The notes: generated by a model from the sequence alone, not told the origin. A stretch of 64,000 nucleotides of DNA from Streblospio benedicti (GCA_019095985.1 CM032667.1:36759557-36823556), one strand, 5' to 3'. Counted from the first letter of the stretch, positions 1 to 12,040 are shown. Program-made: numbers and translations.

Positions 1-950
1 CCCTACCCTTCCTTCCAACCAGCCACCACCTCTTCTCTCCCCAACCCTCTCTACCCCGTCCCCATCTAAACAGGTCCATAATTAATGCACCCCCTTCCTG
101 CTGCTGCTCTGGTTGAAACGGATGAGATCAAAAACATATTAAATGCTCCTCCCTTCCCATTCTTTCCCCTGTCCCACATCCCTCACACCAGCTCCCGTCA
201 CTATACAGGTCTGGGGAAGATTAAATACACCCCCATCACCTTCCTCCCAGAGTCATATGCGACAGCCATACACATACTACATGTATGTGGCAATGCTTGA
301 TCCCTCTAATATCCCTCCCTCCAGCTACTCCTACCCCTGGTAAACATGTGCAGATTAAATGCTCCTCCCTGCCTCACCACCAACCATACCCCCACCCCAT
401 ATGGACACCAGCCTTAACCCCCCTTCCGCCATATGGACACACACCCTTTCTGCCAACACCCCTCCTCAAAACAGGTCCGGAGCAGATAAAATGCACCTCC
501 ATCAGAGAAAATTTAACCTTGGTAATGCTCTTTGCCACCATCACCATCACCACCCTAGTCTCGGTCAGCCCAGACCCTACCCTTACTCACTTACTTTCCG
601 TCGGGAGGGTCCGACCTACAAGTATCTCGAACGCAGTAATGTCAGTCTGGTTGATCAAGACTATCACCACCCCAGCTCCCTCCTTGTATGACTGTACGTG
701 TGACGTGCAACGTACGTTTGACATATACAAACGTTTAACGTATTACGTACCTTTAACAAACATGGCCCTGTAAGTAACCTTATTAGAAAATTCTTTTTTC
801 TTGTTTTTATCATTAAAACCAATTTATTTGGTTTGAAATGTGACATTATAACGTCCACCAAGTTGTCCTTATTGTACATACATAATTTGAAGTGTGTACG
901 TCTTCTGGTTAAAAAGCCTTTTGTGACACAAAATATTGCCTATATATATA
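1..950 (-). mobile_element. Non-autonomous Helitron, copy A (cut by window edge)
   Basis: This pyrimidine-rich stretch is built of degenerate modules containing phrases such as CATCTAAACAGGTC and TTAAATGCTCCTCCC. It matches, in inverted orientation, the element at 12041-13199. On the minus strand its 5' end is the block near 910-950 (a TATATA run, then GTGTCACAAAAGGC), which aligns with the 5' end of the later copy. Its 3' end lies outside the window. I see no Rep/helicase coding, so it is non-autonomous. It abuts copy B directly. Open frames here are low-complexity and not genes. Confidence 0.6.
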
Positions 951-1610
951 CCTGTTTACCCGACGTTGCTCGGGTTGAAACAGAATGAGATCAACACATT
1001 AAATGATCCTCCCTCCCCATCCTTCCTCCTGTCCCACATCCCTCGAACCAGTTCTCGTCAGTATACAGGTCTGTGACGGATTAAATACACCTCCATCACC
1101 GTCCTGCCATCGTCATATGTCACAGCCACCACTTAATGTACTAAATATGGCAATGATTGATCCCTCTAATATCCCCCCCCTCGGCTACTGCTACCCATGG
1201 TAAACAGGTGCAGAGCCTGTCTCACTTCCCTACCCTTCCTTCCAAATTCCCTTTTCTCCCCCCCCCCTCTACTTCATCCCCCATCTAAACAGGTCAAACT
1301 AATGCACCCCTTGCTGCTGCTGCTCTGGTTGAAACGGATGAGATTATTAAATGTTCCTCCCTTCCTATTCTTTCCCCTCACCATCCCTAAACCAGCTTGA
1401 TCACAATCACCACCCTTCCCAGCTCCTTTGTATGACCGTACGTGTGACGTTTGCAACGTACTTTTAACGTATTACGACAACAAACATGGCCCCTCAAACT
1501 TGACTTTATCATTAAAAAACCAATTTATTTGGTTTGAAATGTGACCACCAAGTGATCCTGATTTTTCATATACATAGTTTGAAGTGTTTCTGGTTAAAAC
1601 CTTTTAAACA
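951..1610 (-). mobile_element. Non-autonomous Helitron, copy B (5' part lost)
   Basis: The plus strand carries CTGTTTACCCGACGTTGCTC, whose reverse complement is the Helitron-type 3' tip: a CCCGA/TCGGG hairpin (959-974) followed by TAAACAG. The expected CTAG end has diverged. The body (GATGAGAT, TTAAATACACCTCCATCACC and similar modules) matches the element at 12041-13199. The copy ends near 1600, after the CTGGTTAAAACC block. It is joined head to tail to copy A. Confidence 0.6.
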
Positions 1611-2223
1611 TGGCTGTTGTCCTGTCAAATACAATAAAACATAAATTAAAAAAAACATCTAATTTAACACATCTTCAGAATACAATAAAAACATTTTATA
1701 ACAGTTTGCAGTATGTACAGAATAATAATAGAAATTAACAATACTAAGAACAATAAATTGACATAATAATGAAAGAAGAAAAATAAAAATAAGAATACAC
1801 AGGTGAAACAACCAGATCTCATAATAGTAATGATAAAAATATGCTTAAGACATTATAGTAATTCATTAGTGAATGTTAGATATCTACTCTTCTGATGGCG
1901 GGCTGATAATGATCAAGTTTGCTATTCATGGTTATATCTGCATCTAACCTGTGTATAATCACACCTTCAGCAATTTGCCTTTCTAAGGTTCTTTGATATG
2001 ATTTTAGTACTTTCACTCTAAATATATCATATCCTATGGTTTCATTTGGGTGATATTTATTTATATGTTTTTTGAAAGCATTGTTAACATTGTTTTGTCT
2101 TATGGCTGCTTTGTGTTGTTTACCTCTAACAAAAAGAGATCTGCTAGTTTCACCTATGTATTTGCTGACTATTCCTCGGTTCCTGCATACCTCACACTGT
2201 CTCATGTATACAACCCCTTTTTG
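1611..2223 (-). mobile_element. Penelope-like element fragment with GIY-YIG endonuclease
   Basis: A minus-strand frame, open from 2223 to 1876 with a first ATG at 2203-2205 (109 aa), carries CEVC at residues 4-7, then YIGETSRS at 16-23 and a downstream R-G-K-Q-H at 27-31. That is the order of a GIY-YIG nuclease with the Cys pair placed as in Penelope-like retroelement endonucleases. Upstream codons before the first ATG (GVVY) extend the GIY-strand-like part, and then an in-frame stop occurs. No reverse-transcriptase part is visible beside it, so it is a 5'-truncated copy. The A/T-rich 1611-1875 would be its 3' untranslated tail. A GIY-YIG from another mobile family is the main alternative. 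Confidence 0.55.
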
Positions 2224-2280
2224 CTATACAGCGTGATGAAAGAGGAAATAAGAACCTGCGTCACATGTGAAATGTGTTAA

Positions 2281-3780
2281 AATGTGTATTGAATTTAACA
2301 CAGCTGGTTTGCAACATTTACACCCAGTTTAACAGTCCAAGACTACACTTTGCCCAATAGAACATCAGTACTGTTCACCTACAGCAAAACTGACTGATGA
2401 GTCTGTGATGACTAGCATATCCTGTCCACAAAACCCCTGATCGTGGGACTTCTGCTGACTGCTAATGGTCATACAACTATAAACATCCTACTTGCCTGCC
2501 AAGGAGTTTTGATTTGCAAATGAAACCATGAAATGATAAGTGTATGGATATTGCTGCAGCAATTGCTCGTTTAAAACCCTGATCAGTACACTAGGGGTCC
2601 GTTTGGACCCCAGGGTATACTTTTTATGATACATCTTTATCCGCTTGATATTTCTTCTTTTCCTTTTAAGTAGTTGTCACCCTATATCTTGTCTCTATCA
2701 GTTACGAAGATTACTTGATTTATGTAATATTAGGACGTACATAAAAAAAAAATTTGCTCGGGGTCCGCATGGACCCCACACCCATTGAGAACAGAAAATG
2801 CATGGTACACTGGAATTTTTTTTGATTGAAGGCCTTTAAGAAAAAGTCCAAAATGCAGATTAATATGACACAAAAATTGTTAGGGTAGGAATATAGCTGA
2901 TCATCTCTATTCTAATCTTGTATTTTTTCAAATCAATATTTAGTATATGAGATATATTAAGTGATGCAGTTGACTTTGCTCCATAGCTCCCCGCCCCTTA
3001 GCTTTATACGATGTGCAGTATGCATATGTATGAGGGTCTACCCCCGCCCCCCTGGGGGTGGGTGTCCTTACTCCTATGATAGCATAGCTCCATTACACAA
3101 GAGTGGTTTCTAAAACATACTCAATTCTAATATTTTACTTCCAGAGTAGGATACACTTTTATTGTATGTTCTATGTATATTGCACGTACAAATGCTACCA
3201 TGTTATGATACACCATGCATATAGATAGACAGTATTTTTTTTCCTACTAAATGCTATTTGTATTCACTTTTTACAGTTATTAGAATCCTCAGCTGCAATG
3301 TTAATGTGTATTATATGTATGAAGAGACAGATAAATATTCTCTACTGTACCTTTATCAGCGCTCGGGGAAAAATAACATTTATGAACTGGTTACCATAGT
3401 TGGAAATGCTCTTTATAAATAAATTTTTTAATCTTTAGATCCTTGAACAAATACACAGTAATGTGCGTTTATGGCAAAGCCTAGAGGCAGTGTTTGAAAA
3501 TTATTTATTTTATGGCTTCCCCATTAATGAGAGTAGTGAAAAGGACTTTTCAGTCATGTATAGCAGTGTCAGTTGGTACATTATACTTTGAACAATACAC
3601 GATTCTCTGATCTATATTCATTATGAAAACAGCGTATGGAAAAGTACGTTACTCGTGTAGTCATCAATTGTACACCTAGATCTATACATTAAATTTGCCA
3701 CATAGCAATTGACAATATTGTGTGACAAGCCATCTGATTTAAAATATATCAGAACGGATGATTATATAAACATAACCATG
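2281..3780. other. Intergenic, no gene seen
   Basis: AT-rich sequence without a credible exon. It holds two copies of a short GGGGTCC/GGACCCC palindrome (listed separately) and a C-rich/G-rich hairpin-like patch near 3040-3064. Confidence 0.5.
2594..2777. repeat. Two GGGGTCC-N4-GGACCCC palindromes
   Basis: Perfect 7-bp inverted repeats with 4-base loops lie at 2594-2611 (loop GTTT) and 2760-2777 (loop GCAT), 149 bases apart. Similar palindromes occur inside the ends of some piggyBac-like elements, but no TTAA-bounded element can be delimited here, so the family is left open. Confidence 0.5.
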
Positions 3781-4600
3781 ACCATATCAAGACGAACTAA
3801 ACCCCATTATTAGTCAATATCAAATCTCAACATCTCTCCAAAAACCAATAGAAATACCAGTTTCCCTCTCTGGTATGCCACCCTTCACCCACGGCCTTTA
3901 ATGCGTAGACCCCTAGGTGACCCCGACCAACCCAAGCACACTTCTACCTCAATTCCCCAAGGCCATAACGCACTCCAATGTGACCTATGGCACTATGCAA
4001 ACAAGCTCACAATGGCTGCCTTCTCCTCTTCATCCTTCTCATAATCTCGTATTATTAGGAGATCTAAGACACTAACAATGCTGTCATATCAATAGGATGC
4101 TCTGAAAAGAGGGCAGTAGATGTCCACAATGTGGGAATAAATATCGCTTCTCCACGGGGTCACCAAGCTTCCTGTAAACTATTCTTTTCTCAGAACAAAG
4201 GTTTCTGATTGGAATAATAAGGCTCCTCAATGGAGTCATTCTCTTGCACATCCAACTGTATTGCCAAGCCTCAGAGAGCATACAATGCCCAGTTGGCTAT
4301 ATCAATCCCCTTTGTTCTTCTCTTTGTTGAGCCCGAGGGCGCTAAAAGCTTTATGTTTTTCTATGGTCAATGGTGAGGAGTATGGAGGTCACATTTCTTT
4401 TTCCACTCCATAATGGGTCCATTGTGGAAGCTCAGTATGTCATTATGTTTCGTATTATTTTAGTGGCTTCTCGTGATGTATCGATGCGACGATTATTAGC
4501 ACGTTTGTGTGTAGCATTTACGGCAAACTCACAGGACCAAATTCCACGAATTGTAAGGTGCATTTAGAGTCAATTCATGGACACAATAGGTGAATAGATC
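3780..4600. promoter_or_regulatory. Enhancer-like noncoding block (candidate)
   Basis: More complex and less AT-rich than its surroundings, with no coding frame. It has several SOX-type cores (CACAATGG near 4009, ACAATG near 4075, AACAAAGG near 4195, CTTTGTTC and CTTTGTTG near 4310-4327) and homeodomain-type ATTA cores. This is a judgement from composition and motif density only; no cross-species conservation was seen. Confidence 0.25.
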
Positions 4601-6190
4601 TCGTGAAGGTGAGCGATAAAAGAACAGTTTATGGCAACACTGGGGAAGAATGAGCTTTTTACATGAGGATGCCATGTTTTGATTGGGGAGGAAGGTTTAA
4701 AGCTTATCTTGTAGGTTGATCCCTTAGCTGAAGCAAATCTATTGTGGTGTGAAATGTGGTGGAAAACCTACCAACAGTAAGTGAGTTTGTATACAATGCT
4801 CATTACATTATTGTATGAATTCCAAATAGAGAGATCTCAAGGAACATGGTTTTTCACAATATGTGGTACTCAATGAAGAGGGAACTAAGTGCATGAAAGT
4901 TGCTGGTTAAAGTTAAACAAGTGTGTATACACAAAAGGTCTTTTCAACGTTATTGTTATGTCACTGATTTTATTTGGTAACTAGATCCAGACTAATTAAT
5001 TGCACACTCTTGTGATTTATGGACTGCGTTATTATTTCTGACGGGTTTGTATGCGTGAGTGTTCCATAGTAATGTTCAGATCACAAAGTATAACTTAATA
5101 ATCACAGTTTGCCTATGTACCCAATGTAACAACAGAATAGTTCTTATTGTTGTTATGCACAGAACCATTAACATGAGACTATGGTACAAAAGTACACACA
5201 AAAAATATTAGCAATTGATTTGCCTATCAGAATGCCAAACAACTTACAATGAAAGTCACTTCACATGCACGTTTAAAAATCAGCGGGCTATTTAGTAACA
5301 CCATTGCAAAAAGCTGCAGACATTGATCATTGGCATTTAGAGGTTAGCCGGACCAAATTTGTAAGGACTCAGAATTTTCGGGTTGCATTGTGTTTAAAAA
5401 TAATTCTATATAGAGCGCATAGTTGACCAAAAACTATGTGTGGTGGGAGAGGAAAACTTTTATCTTTTTTTTTTCTCATTTTTAGTGCACATAAAAATAA
5501 TTGTATTATATACAATGTATTACAAATTAATGTTATTAATATTTTCTGCACTAGTGGTCCTAGAAATCTCTATATGTTTTCTTTTTAATGTTGCGTGTTG
5601 ATGAACAGAAATATATTCACGCATTGTCATATTGTCATGGATAAATCTTATTATTTCTTCTTCCTGCTACATATTGTATGTGATGTCCCATATATAAGTT
5701 TTAACTTTAGGCATTTTTATATTTGTTTTCCAAAAATTAATCTTCACACAGACAATATTGGTTTGCAGCTGCAGGGTGCATTATGTTATTCTTTTTTTAG
5801 ATCAATCACACTAAAGTTAATGATTTTGCATTTATGCAAATGGCATCGGCAACCCCGACTCCCACCTGAACGCCTTCCCATCACTCTAAGCATTTCGATT
5901 CAATTATTGGGATCATCCAATAACGTTTCTTGGTCAAACCTGATGTTTTGAGTCAGATATTAGGTATTATGATCTGATTCCTCTCTCCACAATACAATAT
6001 ATAGTTTTCATCAATAGTCCACAGCCTAGCGCAGGTACAGCCACAACTCCTCCAGACCTCATTATTATACATGTGTAAAAAAGCCAGAAACTCTGGCAAG
6101 ATGGCAGACCGACACATTATAATATAAATAATGATGTAAAGGTGGCGGGCATTACAGGTAGATTTTATAGTTTTTCTCATTGTCAGGACT
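4600..6190. other. Intergenic, nothing recognised
   Basis: AT-rich unique-looking sequence. The open frames here lack any recognisable domain and overlap on both strands. Confidence 0.5.
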
Positions 6191-6199
6191 CACAGAGAT

Positions 6200-6483
6200 G
6201 TCGTGCACCGCCTGTACATGTATGTCATTGCAGATAGTCACACATCCGGCCATGCAGGGAGGCGCCCACACAGACAGACAGGTTGACATATCCATTCCTT
6301 CTACATGCCAGTGGTTTTTATAGAATGAAACAGCAGCAATTCCAGCGTAGCCTACGTGCGGTGGCCTCCACAGGTGTGAGTGGCCCCGGGCCGGCGGCGG
6401 CCGCAGTGTCCCCACCATTGAGCCCGACACAATCACGCAGCAAGACGTCTCAATCGGGGTTTGTGAAAATTACAGGCTTGTAG
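6200..6483 (+). other. GC-rich islet with a possible orphan exon
   Basis: GC content rises sharply here, including a CCCGGGCCGGCGGCGGCCGC core near 6385-6404, in an otherwise AT-rich flank. A plus frame from ATG 6325 to a stop at 6483 (52 aa) begins MKQQQFQRSLRAVAS and continues with a Gly/Pro/Ala-rich, Ser/Pro-rich stretch, as in a transcription-factor tail. A TTTTTATAG acceptor-like site precedes it. I cannot name a family. A CpG-rich regulatory islet is an equally good reading. Confidence 0.25.
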
Positions 6484-6869
6484 CAGCCTCGCAACAACAC
6501 CAGGGAATTAAGACGCACACAGGAATGAATGGGGGCTGTATCAAACTCCATTAAAGCCCTCAAGTCCCCAAGGGTTTCCTGTGTTTGTGGCCCTTTGTGC
6601 GCTATAATTACAAGTAGCCAGACGAGAGAATGCAATTTGGGAATAGGTAGAGTTGATAGCTGTTTTAACACTGATGGCTGAAAGGTGGACAAAACTAATG
6701 TGTTTACGATGGTGGTGATAGTCGGGAGTGGGGTGAAGAATGGGCTGGGGCTAATTTGTAGGTGTTTGGTTGTTGCTTCTCTGAGGAATGGCTGCTTTAT
6801 TGCTGGACGTGATACGGATACATTTGATGTGCGCTTTCTGTGGGTTTGTCGCAATAATAGGAGATGAGT

Positions 6870-7170
6870 TCAGGTGACAAAGCACGTGTAATTACTTCAT
6901 TTAGGAGATGGCGAGTAATGATAATGTTGGAGGCTTGGCTTAATGGAAACCTGTTTGAAGGTGGATTTTAATAATCAGTCATTATTGTGGTTCGCGATGG
7001 CAGTGATGTATGGACTGGATATGCATGGAACGTGGGAATTATCAGTTCATTGATGTATTTTGGCTGGTTTTAATTTCTAGCCATTGCCTTTGGGAAGATC
7101 CTTTCGAGAGCTGTCCTTTGCTAATTAACATAACCAAGTCTTCTTAACTACCTCGTAACCAGCACTTAAT
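6870..7170. promoter_or_regulatory. Enhancer-like noncoding block (candidate)
   Basis: Noncoding, with clustered factor-like cores: GTAATTAC near 6889, CACGTG near 6883, TAATGATAAT near 6916 and GCTAATTAAC near 7120. It contains the 19-mer TTGGCTTAATGGAAACCTG (6935-6953), which recurs with one change at 33117-33135. Regulatory role is inferred. Confidence 0.25.
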
Positions 7171-7729
7171 TATTTCCAGATTTCACTCTTTAAAACTCTA
7201 AAAAAATACGCAACAGGAAATACAGGTGCTCGCCATCTCTCTGTAAGGTGACAAAGGCTTCACAATAAAAATTTATAGATATGTATTTTAATTGCTGCTT
7301 TAAATAACTAACAATAATTTATAGATATGCCATGCACTGATTTTCTGCTTAGGGGCCTGAAATTATGAGAGGGGGTGATAGAACTTCCTTAATTTGTGAA
7401 AGAAAATTGATTGTCCCTCTAAAATCTCCGGGGCAAAAAATGATACCCACTTCAAAATCAATTGAAAAAATGATGCCCCCATATAATGATGACTGGTAAA
7501 ATCGACTCATGTACATCCACCAGTATATTTAATGAAGGACAAAGGGGTTCAAAGGCATGATTCTGTTTCATAAAATGTCACGTATAGAAACGAATAATAA
7601 ATTATCCGTAAAAATTTTGAAAGCGCCCCACCCCCACCCCCCACCCCGCCGACTGCTAAAGGGGTGCAAAAATTTCCACTTTGTCGCTACAAATCCCTCC
7701 AGTGAAAGTTAAACTCCCCCCACCCCCCT

Positions 7730-7734
<5 letters not shown>

Positions 7735-7820
<86 letters not shown>
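7735..7820. repeat. (CA)n microsatellite
   Basis: About 43 uninterrupted CA units, preceded by C-rich, poly-C-like sequence at 7620-7735. Confidence 0.95.
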
Positions 7821-7821
<1 letters not shown>

Positions 7822-9209
7822 CAAAACTCAAACACTCAAATCCTAATATAACTGCTATACTTAACTATACTAAAACAAAGTCAAAACTAGTGACGAACTC
7901 CTGCATGAATCTCACGTATTACAACTTACTCAAACTTATAATGGGCATTATGAACATGCTCATATACCCTTTTAGTTTTAAAAGCACAAGGTAACTAATT
8001 ACATAAATGTAATCATATTCACTTTGGTCACGATTTACTGTACGCATGTTATTATTTGCATTATTTTAATACAGCGGTGAGTAAAGCTACACAGACGTCT
8101 ATTTTTAGTTTCGAACAAACGCGATACGTAAATGGTCTATGGGTCCACATATACAATGCAGTTAAATGAATGCCACTTCACATATGTGAGTTTATATTCA
8201 AACCCAATCACTCTTAAAAACAAATAACTTCAAATGAACATCATTTCACGTCTGTGCTTTCTTTGGGTGGACATTTCATACAAATGAAATAATATACGTG
8301 TATTGTGTTTTACTGATGATATCATGATCTATTCAATCTAATAGAAGAAACTAGACAAATCTTAAATACATTCATTGATAATGTTCGAAGATTAAATTGA
8401 AATGATCATCTTCTGCACAAATATCTCCATAGTGTTTTCTTTTCAAAAGCCATTAAACTACTTATAAGCAAATAGCAATAGGTACATGAGGGTCATTCAA
8501 TGGGAAAGGGTATTTGGGAGAAAACAACTTTAGAAGTGCGCAATTGTGATTGTGAAATCTAGCAAAATGCCCTTAAAAAGTCCATTTCACTTTAGTTGTA
8601 TCCCACCCACTTTAATCTTTTCAATTGTGGCATTGGTAGTAACTGATTTCCATTGAAAATTTGAATGATATTTGAAATTAGCTTGTTGAATGTAAAGAAA
8701 CGTCGAATGCGAGTATTTAAGTGTGTGTGTGAGCTTTGGTTCATGTTTGCTAATGGAAAAATATTAATAATGTTTATAAAATGTATCTAATAAGTTTATA
8801 CATGACAATTGTTTTACATGCGATGAAATTTGAATACTATTATCAACGCATATTCATAATTGCTTGTACCTATACATTGTATCTGTTAATAATCCATTGC
8901 TAAATAATCTTTCCTTGTTAAACAAACATGAGAAGAAAAACAACACTAGTACGATATTACTCACACACAATTATGAAATATGAGTTCAATGTAAATTACA
9001 ACTTTACAAATCAAATGTAAAATATTATTCCAGCTTCAAATGCATATTGTTTTAGGCTTTTCATGACAAAAACAGGACATTATTTACCTCTTAAAACGTA
9101 CATTGTAAACCAAGACCAATGCAATTAAAGCTCATGTTGTATGATTATGGCGATTCTTCAAGAGACTTGTAATCATGACTGTGGAAGTGTTTGGTATCAG
9201 AAATGAAAA
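7821..9209. other. Intergenic, nothing recognised
   Basis: AT-rich noncoding sequence. A 19-mer, CAAATGAACATCATTTCAC (8231-8249), recurs with one change at 14242-14260. Confidence 0.5.
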
Positions 9210-9407
9210 TTAAACTTTGATTATGTCCAAGATAATTAGACATTTTGCTGAAGAAAAGTCATTTTGTAAACTGACGCGATTGTTTTGTGAAGCAGTGGTA
9301 ACCACAGAACTGCAGTTGTGACAATCTTCAACGTGAACATTACAACCAGGAATTGTATGGCACTCACTGCAATTATCTGCACAGTAATACCTTCCTAAAA
9401 CGTACAT
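9210..9407 (-). other. Short Cys-rich open frame, possible orphan exon
   Basis: A 65-residue minus-strand frame whose first half has six cysteines spaced C-x3-C-x2-C-x5-C-x6-C-x2-C (residues 9-32), within phrases YYCADNCSEC and CHNCSS. The spacing recalls disulphide-rich extracellular exons such as EGF-like modules, but no family is assigned. A GTTTTAG acceptor-like site lies just before the Cys-rich part, and a GTCAGT donor-like site follows it. No neighbouring exons were found, so it may be a lone exon, a relic or chance. Confidence 0.25.
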
Positions 9408-9409
9408 TG

Positions 9410-10300
9410 CATTGTAAAGATGTGACTTGTGATTCCGGAATGTTGTAAGATTTGTGTATTTATTGAAATTTATAATCGCGAAGATAAACCACGTTTTCTC
9501 AATAGCTTGAAATCATTGGCAAAAGAGCCATAAGGATAATTAAGAATGATATTTGAAATGCAATTAATGTTGCTTGTAGTTTGATAAGACGATCATGTGT
9601 AAAGGATACAAAATATTCTAAATTAGCTCATTTCAATTACTCCTTCGGAATATTTATTTACTTATGGCTATTCATGTATCTAATATTTGTCGGTCACGAG
9701 ACAGAAAGGACAAATCTCCAACAACTAATTATATCTTAGTAATAATAATGATAAAAAACACATAATACAATTACTCACCCATCCTTCGACTGGAACTTGC
9801 GATTACCACCATGTTATAAAACATTCCAAGTGCAAATTACTTTTATTTCTTCTGAAAGATTAACTTTTCTTTCAGGAAAACTGCTTACTTATTAGTGAAT
9901 AATGTATGAAAACATATAATTGCTACATATTGAATTTGAAAGGTTACAACCGCCTGATCTGGGAATGCACCCATTTTTAGCCGTCATCTCAACAAGTGGT
10001 GAAAGTATGTAGGTGTCAAAATGTAGAAATGTGACCACAATGATGTACTGTACCTGAGAGACCTTACGTACAGTAGTAACATCCATTAAGTATTTCCATC
10101 ACAAACCTAGTTGTAAATTTCACGTATTTCCAATATTGGGATAAAAGGAGGGCGGTAAGAGGGAATGCAATGTACATAAGGGACATCCATGGGTTATTTG
10201 TTGGAAAGGGGGTGGGGGCGTACTTAAGGGATTTTGTGGGTTTATTGCACGTAATCGATAGCAGATATGCAAAAATCCCCATGAAAATAGAATATATCTT
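9410..10300. other. Intergenic, nothing recognised
   Basis: AT-rich noncoding sequence. The short open frames lack domain signals. Confidence 0.45.
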
Positions 10301-10385
10301 TTTTTTGGAAAAAGGAGGGGGCATATGCGCACCACCTGTATCTGCCCATGTGTGATAACTCACCCAGCCGCCAGCAACCCCCACC
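10300..10385. repeat. Dispersed repeat tip (GGAGGGGGC...CCTGTATCTG)
   Basis: A G-rich block followed by GCGCACCACCTGTATCTG. The same order of blocks recurs at 15160-15230 (GGAGGGGCGCC then CCCCCCTGTATCTG). A related CAGATCCAGGGGTGGGGGG tip lies at 27609-27627. Such tips mark the ends of a common dispersed element; the family is not resolved. Confidence 0.4.
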
Positions 10386-11320
10386 CCCACCCCTCTATAG
10401 CTAACATGTGACATTATCCTGAAGTAGAGCATGGTAAAACAATATTATAAAATTAAAATAGAACTATAAAAAATGGGATTGCTCCTGACATCTGAAATCC
10501 TATTATTAAATTGTGTGTGACGTGATATATGAAGGTGGGATCATGTGAATAAACGTGGACGAAATGGAAAATGTTTTAGCAATACGCATTACAATTGGAT
10601 TTTAATAGACTTGATAAAGTTACTGGAATATATAGACTCACGATAGAATTCTTTTACACGTTGACAACTACAATGCATTATCACCATAATTTTTATTCCA
10701 TAACCAATTTTTGTGTGGAGAACAAGCGGTGTACTAAATAAGTTTAAAAAGCAATATGTTGCACCAAATCAACATATCCTGCACAATAACCCACTGTGTA
10801 ACGTGGAGCTAATACAGACCCATGGCCAGGGAGTGGGTTCTTCATCCGCCACTAGTTTAAAAAAATCATTTTAATCATTTTTTGCACCAGGCGGGTCACT
10901 GTGTAAGCGGGTCACGTGGGTTACTCACGAGTTTTGATAAAGCAGCCCCCAAATGGGGACAACACTTGGTACCGCATTTCTACAATAACTGTAATAGCGA
11001 GTCTTTGCAAATGTCGATATACTTGAAGATATATGCCTTTTTAAGAATTTTATTTTCGTTCATGAATCAAAAATATGTGTACCTGCTAAACAGTGCTTTG
11101 TCTCATTTCGCTTTAGAATTGTCTTTAATGTTGTGTGATATCACAATAGTAATAATTTTGAATTTTTATTGTTACTATTAACATTGCAAGGAACTCAAAA
11201 ACTTGATCACTACCAACCTGCATTCCATAGACTTCTATTCACAAACCAGTTTGCTGACTAAAAATTGACCTTTATATTACCGATTTATCATTTGTACTGA
11301 ACATTGTACTTGTGCTGTTT
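10386..11320. other. Intergenic, nothing recognised
   Basis: AT-rich noncoding sequence without a credible exon or repeat structure. Confidence 0.45.
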
Positions 11321-11322
11321 TT

Positions 11323-11483
11323 GCACCTTGGTAACGTTTTGCGGATATAATAATATCGAACATTCAGATTTACAGATATTTGCAAATATCCGATCAGCAG
11401 ATATTCACAAATATCTGCTGATCGGATATATTTGCAAATATCTAAAATCCGAATGTTCGATTTCCGCAAAACTTTACCAAGGT
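11323..11483. mobile_element. Palindromic MITE-like element
   Basis: Nearly the whole 161 bp folds on itself. The left outer arm (ACCTTGGTAA, TTTTGCGGA, TCGAACATTC) matches the right outer arm in reverse (GAATGTTCGA, TCCGCAAAA, TTTACCAAGGT). The centre has AATATCTGCTGATCGGATAT opposite its complement around ATTCAC. TGTTTTT occurs on both sides (11316-11322 and 11484-11490) and may be a 7-bp target duplication. It has no coding capacity. Confidence 0.65.
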
Positions 11484-11489
11484 TGTTTT

Positions 11490-12040
11490 TCCTTGTATTT
11501 TCATTTTATCTATTTGTTTGTTTTTTGACAAGGAACCTAAATGGTTTGAAAACATTTAAATAAAAAATCAAAATTGCTGCATCGCTTCAGCAGCTGAAGT
11601 GATTGTTTCATTTCTAACTTTGTATGTATGTCTACGGACAAGCTAGAGGGTTTACCGATGAACCGATTTTGTTCAAACTTTACACAATTATGAGGTATGA
11701 GACGACACCAAAGTGATTCAATTTTAGGCACTTTATAATTAAAGTGGGCTTTGCGATTTATGAAAAATTTTCAATAACCATTACATGTATATCACTGCAT
11801 TTACACATGTTAATTTGATTATCGAGCTTTGAAAATTAATATGCATAGTCTAGATGTTGGTGTTTATTTTTTTTTATTATTATGAAAATAACTTTATGCA
11901 CAATTGTCTTATCCGCCAGTTGGTATTCTTCATGTCTCTTTGATTGTCCTTTTCCAACTTTGATAAATCTTTATTTTATCTTATTTGCCTTATTTATTAT
12001 TTACTTTAAATTTTATCTAATTTAGAATTTAATCTATAGA
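11490..12040. other. Intergenic, nothing recognised
   Basis: AT-rich noncoding sequence leading into the Helitron insertion. Confidence 0.5.

Noticed and set aside
85-773. Overlapping Pro/His-rich frames in the first kilobase
   Set aside because: They lie in Helitron repeat modules and are mirrored in the inverted copy at 12.3-13.1 kb.
2385-2425. CTGATGAGTC...GAC resembling a hammerhead ribozyme beside a Penelope-like fragment
   Set aside because: The GAAA half of the core is missing, and the orientation is opposite to the Penelope-like frame.
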